A stretch of 64,000 nt of DNA from the NCBI RefSeq assembly GCF_008905045.1, contig NZ_VWMY01000010.1, forward strand, positions 75,172-139,171, read 5' to 3'. The stretch is from Streptomyces albicerus (lineage in GTDB: Bacteria > Actinomycetota > Actinomycetes > Streptomycetales > Streptomycetaceae). Of this stretch, positions 8,478 to 16,865 are shown piece by piece (the stretch's first letter is position 1; each line of letters starts with the position of its first letter). The position numbers and the translations under genes were made by a program. Under the pieces are notes generated by a model that had not been told where the DNA came from, searched no databases, and saw only the letters and a list, made by a program, of their open reading frames with translations.

Positions 8478-9002
8478 ATGTCAGAGCTGACCCTCACGGT
8501 CATGCGGCTGGGTTTCCTGGCCGTACTGTGGCTGTTCGTGATCGTGGCCGTGCAGGTCATCCGCAGCGACCTGTTCGGAACGCGTGTCACACAGCGCGGC
8601 TCGCGCCGGGACGCCGCCAGGCAGCAGCCGGCCGCGCGCCAGGCCGCGCCCCCGCAGCAGCGCCAGCAGGCGGCGGCACCGAACGGCGGCGGCCGTCAGC
8701 GCCGCGGTGCCCCCACCAAGCTGGTCGTCTCCGAGGGCACCCTCACGGGTACCACGGTGGCGCTGCAGGGGCAGACCATCACGCTGGGACGGGCACACGA
8801 CAGCACGATCGTGCTGGACGACGACTACGCATCCAGCAGGCATGCCAGGATCTACCCGGACCGTGACGGCCAGTGGATCGTCGAGGATCTGGGGTCCACC
8901 AACGGCACGTATCTCGACCGGAACCGACTGACGACTCCCACGCCGATTCCGCTGGGCGCGCCGATCCGCATCGGCAAGACCGTCATCGAGCTGCGGAAGT
9001 AG
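8478..9002 (+). CDS. fhaB: FhaB: membrane-anchored FHA-domain protein
   Basis: 174 residues from the ATG at 8478, ten bases after the fhaA stop, with a weak G-rich ribosome-binding site. One N-terminal membrane segment (LGFLAVLWLFVIVAVQVI), a Gln/Arg/Ala-rich linker, then an FHA domain with GRAHDSTIVLDDDYASSRHARI and DLGSTNGTYLDRN containing the phosphothreonine-binding Arg, Ser, His and Asn. FhaB (FipA-interacting in mycobacteria) acts at the division and growth site, reading PknA/PknB phosphorylation. Upstream in-frame codons belong to the end of fhaA in another frame and were excluded. Confidence 0.93.
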   Translation: MSELTLTVMRLGFLAVLWLFVIVAVQVIRSDLFGTRVTQRGSRRDAARQQPAARQAAPPQQRQQAAAPNGGGRQRRGAPTKLVVSEGTLTGTTVALQGQTITLGRAHDSTIVLDDDYASSRHARIYPDRDGQWIVEDLGSTNGTYLDRNRLTTPTPIPLGAPIRIGKTVIELRK

Positions 9003-9009
9003 TACGACA

Positions 9010-9126
9010 ATGAGCGAGCGGAGCGAGCACGCAGCGGCGGCCCCCATGACGGGCCCCGGCGCGCTCCCGACCGGAGGGTGGGCACCGTGCGGATGTACCC
9101 GGAGCCGACGGGCGAGGTGCGCATGA
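9010..9126 (+). other. Possible 38-codon leader ORF between fhaB and pstP
   Basis: ATG at 9010 opens a frame of 38 codons (starts MSERSEHAAAAP) that ends in TGA at 9124-9126, overlapping the ATG at 9123 of the alternative PstP start (ATGA). No clear ribosome-binding site. It could be chance in GC-rich DNA, or a coupling leader. Confidence 0.2.
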
Positions 9127-10652
9127 GTCTGTCACTGCGCTTCGCCGCCGGATCGCACAAAGGCATGATCCGCGAGGGAAACGAGGACTCCGGCTACGCC
9201 GGTCCGCGCCTGCTCGCGATCGCCGACGGGATGGGCGGCCAGGCCGCCGGTGAGGTCGCCTCGTCCGAGGTGATCTCCACCATCGTCGCGCTCGACGACG
9301 ACGTGCCCGGCTCCGACATCCTCACCTCGCTCGGCACGGCCGTACAGCGCGCCAACGACCAGCTCAGGATGATGGTCGAGGAGGACCCCCAGCTCGAGGG
9401 CATGGGGACGACGCTTACGGCGCTCCTGTGGACCGGGCAGCGGCTCGGCCTCGTACACGTCGGCGACTCGCGCGCGTACCTGCTGCGTGACGGCGTACTG
9501 ACGCAGATCACACAGGACCACACGTGGGTGCAGCGCCTCGTCGACGAGGGACGCATCACGGAAGAGGAAGCCACCACTCACCCGCAGCGCTCGTTGCTGA
9601 TGCGCGCGCTGGGCAGTGGCGACCACGTCGAGCCCGATCTCTCCATCCGTGAAGTCCGCGCCGGCGACCGGTACTTGATCTGTTCCGACGGGCTCTCGGG
9701 GGTCGTGTCCCATCAGACGATGGAGGACACCCTCGCCAGCTACCAGGGCCCGCAGGAGACGGTGCAGCAGCTGATCGAGCTCGCGCTGCGCGGCGGTGGC
9801 CCGGACAACATCACCGTCATCGTGGCCGACGTCCTCGACATCGACGGCGGGGACACCCTCGCGGGGCAGCTCTCCGACACCCCGGTCGTCGTGGGCGCGG
9901 TCGCCGAGAACCAGCACCAGCTGCACGACAACGGCGCCATGCAGACGCCCGCCGGCCGCGCCTCCAGCCTCGGCCGGCAGGTGCCCGGGCAGGGCGGCGG
10001 AGAGTTCGGCCCGCCCGGCAGCGGCGACACCACCGGTTACGTACCCACCGGCGGCTTCGGCGACTACTCCGACGAGGACTTCGTCAAACCGCGCTCCGGG
10101 CGGAAGTGGCTGAAGAGATCCCTCTACATCGCGCTCGCGCTCGGCGTCATCGGCGGCGGGCTGTACGGCGGCTACCGCTGGACGCAGACGCAGTACTACG
10201 TCGGCGCCAACGACGAGCACGTCGCGCTGTACCGCGGGATCAGCCAGGACCTGGCCTGGGTCTCGCTCTCGAAGGTGGAGAAGGACCACCCCGAGATCGA
10301 ACTCAAGTACCTGCCGCCGTACCAGCAGAAGCAGGTCAAGGCCACGATCGCCGAGGGCGGCCTCGGCGACGCCCGGTCGAAGATCGATGAGCTGGCCACC
10401 CAGGCGTCCGCGTGCAAGAAGGACGCCGAGCGCCGCGAGGCCGAGAGCGAGCAGAACGCGAAGACGGGCGAGGGCGAGGCCGGCGGGGTCACGGGAACCA
10501 CACGTACCTCTGCCGCGTCCAAGGCGACACCGACGCCGACCCCGCCGAACTCGCCCGACCCTTCCAAGTCCACGACCGCACCCACTCCCACACCCGGCCC
10601 CAGCCTCTCCGACGAAGAGCAGAAGCTGGTCTCGCTGTGCGGTAAGCAGTAA
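9087..10652 (+). CDS. pstP: PstP: membrane PP2C-type Ser/Thr phosphatase
   Basis: 521 residues from GTG 9087, chosen because GGAGGG (9073-9078) is 8 nt upstream; ATG 9123 is the conserved-domain start alternative. The PP2C domain occupies about the first 245 residues: GNEDSGY, IADGMGGQAAGEV, MGTTLTALL, HVGDSRAYLLRDG, SDGLSGV and GGPDNITVIVADV supply the metal-binding Asp residues. A linker, one membrane segment (LYIALALGVIGGGLYGGY) and an extracytoplasmic tail rich in Thr/Pro/Ser follow. It reverses the action of PknB and other Ser/Thr kinases on cell-wall proteins. Confidence 0.93.
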   Translation: MRMYPEPTGEVRMSLSLRFAAGSHKGMIREGNEDSGYAGPRLLAIADGMGGQAAGEVASSEVISTIVALDDDVPGSDILTSLGTAVQRANDQLRMMVEEDPQLEGMGTTLTALLWTGQRLGLVHVGDSRAYLLRDGVLTQITQDHTWVQRLVDEGRITEEEATTHPQRSLLMRALGSGDHVEPDLSIREVRAGDRYLICSDGLSGVVSHQTMEDTLASYQGPQETVQQLIELALRGGGPDNITVIVADVLDIDGGDTLAGQLSDTPVVVGAVAENQHQLHDNGAMQTPAGRASSLGRQVPGQGGGEFGPPGSGDTTGYVPTGGFGDYSDEDFVKPRSGRKWLKRSLYIALALGVIGGGLYGGYRWTQTQYYVGANDEHVALYRGISQDLAWVSLSKVEKDHPEIELKYLPPYQQKQVKATIAEGGLGDARSKIDELATQASACKKDAERREAESEQNAKTGEGEAGGVTGTTRTSAASKATPTPTPPNSPDPSKSTTAPTPTPGPSLSDEEQKLVSLCGKQ

Positions 10653-10678
10653 GCAGCCGTGAGGGGCCCTGTCACACG

Positions 10679-12118
10679 ATGAGCAGTTCTTCCAATCCGT
10701 CGACGCACCACACGTCCACGATCGGCTCGATCGGAACGCCGAGCCGACGCAACACCGAGCTCGCGCTGCTCGTGTTCGCCGTGGTCATCCCGGTGTTCGC
10801 CTACGCCAACGTCGGTCTGGCCATCAATGACTCGGTGCCGCCCGGCCTGCTGAGCTACGGCCTCGGGCTCGGGCTGCTCGCGGGCGTCGGCCATCTCGTC
10901 GTACGGAAGTTCGCGCCGTACGCGGACCCGCTGCTGCTGCCGGTGGCGACGCTCCTCAACGGGCTCGGTCTGGTGCTCATCTGGCGGCTCGACCAGTCGA
11001 AGCGGCTCCAGGCGCTGGACAACTTCGTCCAGGCCGCACCCCGACAGTTGCTGTACACCGCACTGGGTATCGCCCTGTTCGTCGTCGTACTGGTCTTCCT
11101 CAAGGACCACCGGGTCCTGCAGCGCTACACCTACATCTCCATGGTCGGAGCGCTGGTCCTGCTGCTCCTACCGCTGGTCCCGGGGCTCGGCAAGAACGTC
11201 TTCGGCGCGCGGATCTGGATCCAGATTCCCGGCCTGGGCAGCATCCAGCCCGGCGAGTTCGCGAAGATCGTCCTCGCGGTCTTCTTCGCGGGCTACCTCA
11301 TGGTGAAGCGCGATGCGCTGGCCCTGGCGAGCCGCCGCGTCATCGGCCTCTACCTGCCACGCGGCCGTGACCTCGGCCCGATCATCGTCGTCTGGGCGAT
11401 CTCCATCCTGATCCTGGTCTTCGAGACCGACCTGGGCACCTCGCTGCTGTTCTTCGGCATGTTCGTGATCATGCTGTACGTCGCCACCGAGCGAACGAGC
11501 TGGATCGTCTTCGGTCTGCTGATGTCCGCTGCCGGCGCCGTCGGCGTCGCCACCTTCGAACCGCACGTCCAGCAGCGCGTCCAGGCCTGGCTCGACCCGA
11601 TGCGCGAGTACACCCTCAGCCAGGAAGGCGTCGCCGGCCACACCGAGCAGTCCATGCAGGCTTTGTGGGCCTTCGGCTCCGGCGGCACCCTCGGCACCGG
11701 TCTCGGTCAGGGCAACTCGGACCTGATCAAGTTCGCTGCCAACTCCGACTTCATCCTCGCCACCTTCGGCGAGGAGCTGGGCCTGGCCGGTGTGATGGCG
11801 ATCCTGCTGCTCTACGGCCTGATCGTGGAGCGCGGCGTGCGGACCTCCCTCGCCGCGCGCGACCCGTTCGGCAAGCTGCTGGCCGTCGGTCTGTCCGGCG
11901 CCTTCGCCCTCCAGGTCTTCGTCGTCGCCGGCGGCGTCATGGGCCTGATCCCGCTGACCGGTATGACGATGCCGTTCCTGGCGTACGGAGGTTCCTCCGT
12001 CCTCGCCAACTGGGCCCTGATCGGCATCCTGATCAGAATCAGCGACACCGCGCGCCGCCCCGCGCCGGCCCCCGCGCCCAATCCCGACGCCGAGATGACC
12101 CAGGTGGTTCGACCGTGA
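10679..12118 (+). CDS. rodA: FtsW/RodA/SpoVE-family peptidoglycan polymerase
   Basis: 479 residues, about ten membrane segments; SEDS family. Characteristic stretches include GARIWIQIPGLGSIQPGEFAKI and the C-terminal PLTGMTMPFLAYGGSS. SEDS proteins polymerise lipid II with a cognate class B PBP; here that is the next gene, whose GTG overlaps this TGA (12115-12118), pointing to stoichiometric production. Within the fha-pstp-pknB operon, so probably phospho-regulated. Streptomyces have several SEDS proteins; this one corresponds to actinobacterial RodA at this locus. Confidence 0.92.
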   Translation: MSSSSNPSTHHTSTIGSIGTPSRRNTELALLVFAVVIPVFAYANVGLAINDSVPPGLLSYGLGLGLLAGVGHLVVRKFAPYADPLLLPVATLLNGLGLVLIWRLDQSKRLQALDNFVQAAPRQLLYTALGIALFVVVLVFLKDHRVLQRYTYISMVGALVLLLLPLVPGLGKNVFGARIWIQIPGLGSIQPGEFAKIVLAVFFAGYLMVKRDALALASRRVIGLYLPRGRDLGPIIVVWAISILILVFETDLGTSLLFFGMFVIMLYVATERTSWIVFGLLMSAAGAVGVATFEPHVQQRVQAWLDPMREYTLSQEGVAGHTEQSMQALWAFGSGGTLGTGLGQGNSDLIKFAANSDFILATFGEELGLAGVMAILLLYGLIVERGVRTSLAARDPFGKLLAVGLSGAFALQVFVVAGGVMGLIPLTGMTMPFLAYGGSSVLANWALIGILIRISDTARRPAPAPAPNPDAEMTQVVRP

Positions 12119-13605
12119 ACAAGCCCCTGCGCCGGATCGCGATCTTCTGCGGGCTCCTCATCCTGGCCCTGCTCATCCGCGACAACTGGATCCAGTACGT
12201 CCAGGCCGACTCGCTGAAGGACGACCCGAAGAACCGCCGCGTCTCCATCGCGCGCTACGCCACCCCGCGCGGCGACATCATCGTCGACGGCAACCCGATC
12301 ACCGGGTCCACCAAGACGAGCGGCGACGACTTCAACGACTTCGAGTACAAGCGCACGTACAAGGACGGCGCGATGTGGGCCCCCGTCACGGGCTACGCCT
12401 CGCAGGCCTTCGGCGCCACGCAGTTGGAGAACATCGAGGACGGCATCCTCACCGGCAACGACGACCGGCTCTTCTTCCGCCGTACGCTCGACATGATCAC
12501 CGGCAAGAAGAAAGAGGGCGGCAACGTCGTCACCACGCTCAACGCCGCCGCGCAGAAGGCCGCGTACGACGGTCTGCTGAAGCGGGGCAAGGGTGCCGTC
12601 GCCGCGATCGACCCGGAGACCGGTGCGATCCTGGCGCTGGCCTCCACGCCCTCGTACGACCCGTCGACGTTCGCCGGGAACTCCACGAAGGTCGACGGCG
12701 CGGCCTGGGAGAAGCTCCAGAAGAAGAACAACCCCGACGACCCGATGCTCAACCGGGCGCTGCGCGAGATCTACCCGCCCGGCTCCACCTTCAAGGTGGT
12801 CACCGCGGCGGCGGCGCTGGAGCACGGCCTCTACCCGGACCCCGACGCGAAGACCGATTCGCCGGACCCGTGGACCATGCCGGACACCACGACCGAGCTG
12901 CCGAACGACGGCAACATCCCTTGTAAGGACGCCACGCTCCGCAACGCCCTGCGGTTCTCCTGCAACACCGTCTTCGGCAAGGTCGGCTCGGACCTCGGCA
13001 AGGACAAGATGCTGGAGACCGCCGAGAAGTTCGGCTTCAACAAGGAACAGTTCATCCCGATCCGCGCCAGCGCCTCCAACTTCCCCACGGAGATGGACAA
13101 GCCGCAGACCGCGCTCAGCTCCATCGGCCAGTTCGAGACCGCCACGACGCCGCTGCAGATGGCCATGGTGGCCTCGGCCGTCGCCAACGACGGCACGCTC
13201 ATGAAGCCGTACATGGTCGACAAGCGCCAGGCGCCGAACCTCGACGTCATCGAGCAGACCGACCCCGCCAAGATGAGCGAGCCGCTCTCCGAGGAGAACG
13301 CCCAGATCCTGCAGTCGATGATGGAGACCGTCGTCAAGGAGGGCACCGGCACCCGGGCCCAGATCAACGAGGACGGCGTCACCGTCGGCGGCAAGACCGG
13401 TACCGCCCAGCACGGTGAGAACAACAGCAAGAACCCGTACGCCTGGTTCATCTCGTACGCGAAGCTCGACGACGGCAGCTCGCCGGTCGCCGTCGCCGTG
13501 GTCGTCGAGGACTCGAACGCCGACCGTAACGAGATCTCCGGCGGCGGTCTCGCCGCACCGATCGCAAGGGACGTGATGAAGGCAGTCATCGACAGCAAGA
13601 AGTGA
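12115..13605 (+). CDS. pbpA: PbpA: class B penicillin-binding protein
   Basis: 496 residues from the GTG overlapping the rodA stop. N-terminal membrane anchor (IAIFCGLLILALLI), dimerisation domain, then transpeptidase with the active-site triad: STFK near residue 224, SCN near 282 and KTGT near 427. It cross-links peptidoglycan outside the membrane together with the SEDS partner RodA. Longer frames reading into rodA were rejected since the N-terminal anchor begins directly at this start. Confidence 0.93.
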   Translation: MNKPLRRIAIFCGLLILALLIRDNWIQYVQADSLKDDPKNRRVSIARYATPRGDIIVDGNPITGSTKTSGDDFNDFEYKRTYKDGAMWAPVTGYASQAFGATQLENIEDGILTGNDDRLFFRRTLDMITGKKKEGGNVVTTLNAAAQKAAYDGLLKRGKGAVAAIDPETGAILALASTPSYDPSTFAGNSTKVDGAAWEKLQKKNNPDDPMLNRALREIYPPGSTFKVVTAAAALEHGLYPDPDAKTDSPDPWTMPDTTTELPNDGNIPCKDATLRNALRFSCNTVFGKVGSDLGKDKMLETAEKFGFNKEQFIPIRASASNFPTEMDKPQTALSSIGQFETATTPLQMAMVASAVANDGTLMKPYMVDKRQAPNLDVIEQTDPAKMSEPLSEENAQILQSMMETVVKEGTGTRAQINEDGVTVGGKTGTAQHGENNSKNPYAWFISYAKLDDGSSPVAVAVVVEDSNADRNEISGGGLAAPIARDVMKAVIDSKK

Positions 13606-13773
13606 CCCCGCTCACGTCCCCTTCACATCGGTGCACGTTGCGATACCGGTCCTGTATCGGGTGACGGATGTGGCCAGGTCAGTCAAGGCGAGCCGGGTAC
13701 GGTATGCCCGGACAGCACACCGCCGGACTACACGTGGTGTGGTCGGGACCGTCGGAGAGGGCTGGTAGTAGCT

Positions 13774-15792
13774 ATGGAAGAGCCGCGTCGCCTCGGCGGC
13801 CGGTACGAGCTGGGCCAGGTGCTCGGCCGTGGTGGCATGGCGGAGGTACATCTCGCCCATGACACCCGGCTCGGCCGCACCGTGGCGGTGAAGACGCTGC
13901 GGGCGGACCTCGCACGCGACCCGTCGTTCCAGGCCCGGTTCCGCCGGGAGGCCCAGTCGGCCGCCTCGCTCAACCATCCCGCGATCGTCGCCGTGTACGA
14001 CACGGGTGAGGACTACATCGAGGGCATCTCCATCCCGTACATCGTGATGGAGTACGTCGACGGGTCCACGCTGCGCGAGCTGCTGCACTCCGGGCGCAAG
14101 CTGCTGCCCGAGCGCACCCTGGAGATGACCATCGGCATCCTCCAGGCGCTCGAGTACTCGCACCGCAACGGCATCGTCCACCGCGACATCAAGCCGGCGA
14201 ACGTCATGCTGACGCGCAACGGCCAGGTCAAGGTCATGGACTTCGGCATCGCGCGCGCCATGGGCGACTCCGGCATGACGATGACGCAGACCGCAGCGGT
14301 CATCGGCACGGCGCAGTACCTCTCGCCGGAGCAGGCGAAGGGCGAGCAGGTCGACGCCCGCTCCGACCTGTACTCCACGGGATGCCTGCTGTACGAGCTC
14401 CTCACGGTCCGCCCGCCGTTCATCGGGGACTCCCCGGTCGCGGTCGCTTACCAGCACGTACGGGAAGAGCCCCAGCCTCCCTCCAACTTCGACCCCGAGA
14501 TCACGCCCGAGATGGACGCGATCGTGCTGCGGGCGCTGGTCAAGGACCCGGACTACCGCTACCAGTCCGCCGACGAGATGCGCGTCGACATCGAGGCCTG
14601 CCTCGACGGCCAGCCCGTCGCGGCCACCGCGGCCATGGGCTCCGTCGGCTACGGCGGCTACCCGGACGACCAGCCGACGACGGCACTGCGCTCCACGGAC
14701 GCGCAGGCCACGTCCATGCTGCCCCCGATGAACCCGGACGACGGCGGCTTCGGCTACGACGACCGCGCCGGACGCCGCCGCCAGCCGAAGAAGAGCAACA
14801 CCTCGACGATCCTGCTGGTCGTCGCGGGCCTGCTCGTCCTGGTCGGCGCGATCCTCATCGGGAAGTGGGCGTTCACCGGGACCGGCGGGACCGGGGACGA
14901 GCCGTTCCCGGCACCCAACCTCGTGAACCGGCCGCTGGACGAGGCGCAGCGACTGGCGTCGAACGTCGACCTGAAGGTGGAGGTCGACAAGAAGCCCTGT
15001 GAGGACACCCCGAAGGACAGCGTCTGCGCGCAGAACCCGGCCGCGAAGACCGAGGTCAACAAGGGCGACACCATCACGCTGACGGTGTCGACGGGGGCGC
15101 CGAAGGTGGCGGTGCCGAACGTCATCGACGACGACGTCGACGTCGCCACGAAGAAGCTCGAGGGCGACAAGTACCAGTTCGAGGTCAAGACGGAGAACAA
15201 GGAGTCCAGCGAGGAACCCGGCACGGTCCTCGAGCAGGACCCGACCGCGGGCGACGAGGTGGAGAAGGGTTCCACCATCACGCTCACCGTCGCCACGGAG
15301 AAGAAGCAGGTCACTGTTCCGGACGTCACCGGCAGTACCTGTGACCAGGCCAAGGCGCAGATGGAACAGAACGACCTCACGGGCAACTGCACCGATGTCG
15401 AGACCGACGACCCGAACCAGGTCGGCAAGGTCATCGCGACATCGCCTGCGGTCAACTCCCTGGCCGACCCGGGCTCCACGGTGACCATCCAGATCGGCAA
15501 GGCGGCGGAAGAAGACGAGGAGTTCGCCATGCCGAAGGTGACCCAGATGACCCTCGGCCAGGCCAAGCAGGTCCTCGCGCAGAGCCAGCTCCAGCTCGGC
15601 AACATCCAGGGCTCGCAGGACGACAACGCCATAGTGGTCGCCAGCAACCCGCAGGAGGGCCAGGAAGTGAAGGCCGGCGACAGGGTCAACCTCGCCACGC
15701 TCGACGCCGGGCAGCAGAACAACGGCGGCAACGGCAACGGCGGCCTCTTCGGAGGCGTCACCGGCGGCACAGCGACGCGAAGCGAGGACTGA
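13774..15792 (+). CDS. pknB: PknB-type Ser/Thr kinase with four PASTA domains
   Basis: 672 residues. Kinase domain 1 to ~280: GRGGMAEV glycine loop, VAVK Lys40, HRDIKPANVM (Asp138), DFG 156-158, and an activation loop MTMTQTAAV with phosphorylatable Thr residues. A Gln/Pro-rich juxtamembrane part, a membrane helix (ILLVVAGLLVLVGAILIG, about 345-365) and four extracellular PASTA repeats follow (first ones start near PFPAPNLVNRPLDEA, VPNVIDDDV, VPDVTGSTC, MPKVTQMTL); PASTA domains sense peptidoglycan fragments or lipid II. Ortholog of mycobacterial PknB. It closes the operon; a 168-bp upstream gap may hold its own promoter. A strong hairpin follows. Confidence 0.95.
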   Translation: MEEPRRLGGRYELGQVLGRGGMAEVHLAHDTRLGRTVAVKTLRADLARDPSFQARFRREAQSAASLNHPAIVAVYDTGEDYIEGISIPYIVMEYVDGSTLRELLHSGRKLLPERTLEMTIGILQALEYSHRNGIVHRDIKPANVMLTRNGQVKVMDFGIARAMGDSGMTMTQTAAVIGTAQYLSPEQAKGEQVDARSDLYSTGCLLYELLTVRPPFIGDSPVAVAYQHVREEPQPPSNFDPEITPEMDAIVLRALVKDPDYRYQSADEMRVDIEACLDGQPVAATAAMGSVGYGGYPDDQPTTALRSTDAQATSMLPPMNPDDGGFGYDDRAGRRRQPKKSNTSTILLVVAGLLVLVGAILIGKWAFTGTGGTGDEPFPAPNLVNRPLDEAQRLASNVDLKVEVDKKPCEDTPKDSVCAQNPAAKTEVNKGDTITLTVSTGAPKVAVPNVIDDDVDVATKKLEGDKYQFEVKTENKESSEEPGTVLEQDPTAGDEVEKGSTITLTVATEKKQVTVPDVTGSTCDQAKAQMEQNDLTGNCTDVETDDPNQVGKVIATSPAVNSLADPGSTVTIQIGKAAEEDEEFAMPKVTQMTLGQAKQVLAQSQLQLGNIQGSQDDNAIVVASNPQEGQEVKAGDRVNLATLDAGQQNNGGNGNGGLFGGVTGGTATRSED

Positions 15793-15810
15793 CCCCCGCT
15801 TCACTCGCCC

Positions 15811-15861
15811 ACGACGAAGCCCCGGCACCCTTCAATCAAGGGGGTGCCGGGGCTTCGTCGT
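15811..15861. terminator. Bidirectional terminator between pknB and sortase gene
   Basis: Perfect 20-bp arms (ACGACGAAGCCCCGGCACCC and its complement) around a 10-nt loop, between convergent genes. Confidence 0.88.
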
Positions 15862-15898
15862 GCGGTGGGCGTCGTACGCGGCGTGCGGCGCGGCCCTG

Positions 15899-15985
15899 CC
15901 CGTAGCCCGTACGAGACGGGTCAGCGCGGCGCCCCCGTACGAGACGAGTCAGCGCAGCGCCCGTACGGGACGGGTCAGCGCAGCT
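15899..15985. repeat. Tandem repeat covering the end of the sortase gene
   Basis: About three 27-30 bp copies of a unit of the type CGTACGAGACGGGTCAGCGC (near 15908, 15935 and 15961). The rightmost copy contains the stop codon and last codons of the sortase gene, so the other copies are duplicates of the 3' end placed behind the stop. Confidence 0.8.
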
Positions 15986-16715
15986 CGGGCGGCGGTGTCC
16001 GCTCGTCGTTCACCTTCTCCACGCGCTCCAGCTCGCCCCACACCACGTACCGGTAGCGGGACGTGAAGACCGGCGTGCAGGTCGTGAGCGTGATGTAGCG
16101 GCCCGCCTTCTTCTTGCCCGACTCCTTGGGGATGGGGGCGAGGACCTTGACGTTGAACTTCGACGTCTCGGGAAGGGTGGCGTAGACCTTGTAGACGTAC
16201 CAGTTGTCCTTGGTCTCGAAGACGATCGCATCGCCCTTCTTGAGCTTGTCGATGTTGTGGAACTGCGCTCCGTGCCCGTCGCGGTGGGCGGCCAGCGAGA
16301 AGTTGCCCTTCTTGTCCTGCGGGAGCGCGGACTTGACGGGGTCGGTGTAGTAGCCGGCGATGCCGTCGTTGAGGGACTTGGTGGAGGTGCCCTTCTTGAC
16401 CAGCACCTCGCCGTTCTTCATCGCCGGGACGTGCAGGAAGCCGATGCCGTCCTTGGTGTCCAGGCCGACCGGGCCACGGTCCTCGGCCCAGTGGTCGCGC
16501 ACCTTGTCGCCCTGCTTGTCGGCCTCGCGGTCCGCGACGACGTTCGTCCACCACAGCGAGTACGCGACGAACAGACCGAGGATCAGGCCCGCCGTGATGA
16601 GGAGTTCACCGAAGAAGCTGACGGCCGCCGCGATCCGGCCGCCGCCGCGGCGCCGCGGTGCGCGCGAGGACGCCCGCGCGCCCGTGTGCTCTTCGTGGTC
16701 GGTCGTCGCTGCCAC
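15975..16715 (-). CDS. srtE2: Class E sortase (SrtE2-type)
   Basis: 246 residues, GTG at 16713-16715. Short basic N-terminus, one membrane segment (LLITAGLILGLFVAYSLWW), then the sortase barrel with AAHRDGHGAQFHN (catalytic His), TLTTCTPVFTSRYRYVVW (catalytic Cys and Arg). In S. coelicolor two class E sortases encoded next to this operon attach chaplins to peptidoglycan at LAxTG signals and are needed for aerial hyphae; this gene sits in the same place, with the second sortase immediately upstream. Assignment as SrtE2 rests on order and on its shorter N-terminus. Confidence 0.85.
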   Translation of the reverse strand: MAATTDHEEHTGARASSRAPRRRGGGRIAAAVSFFGELLITAGLILGLFVAYSLWWTNVVADREADKQGDKVRDHWAEDRGPVGLDTKDGIGFLHVPAMKNGEVLVKKGTSTKSLNDGIAGYYTDPVKSALPQDKKGNFSLAAHRDGHGAQFHNIDKLKKGDAIVFETKDNWYVYKVYATLPETSKFNVKVLAPIPKESGKKKAGRYITLTTCTPVFTSRYRYVVWGELERVEKVNDERTPPPELR

Positions 16716-16751
16716 TGCGTTGCCCCGTCTGGTGTCTCAGGAATCTTGGGT

Positions 16752-16805
16752 TGTCTTTGAAGCTTGAGTCGTCTTTGAAGCTGCTCTGCATGTCTTTGAA
16801 GCTTG
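16752..16805. repeat. TGTCTTTGAAGCTTG repeats in the srtE1-srtE2 gap
   Basis: Three copies at 16752-16766, 16770-16784 (diverged) and 16791-16805 in the 150-bp gap. In one minus-strand frame they encode SFKD-type repeats, but that frame is out of register with srtE2. Confidence 0.8.
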
Positions 16806-16865
16806 GGGTGTCTTGGGGAGTCTCACACGCGTTCTCACGTATCCACATGTGCTCCCCGCGTGCTC

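Noticed and set aside
13612..15828. 738-codon minus-strand open frame opposite pknB
   Set aside because: Shadow of pknB in GC-rich DNA; Arg/Val/Leu/Asp-biased with no domain, while pknB carries all kinase motifs.
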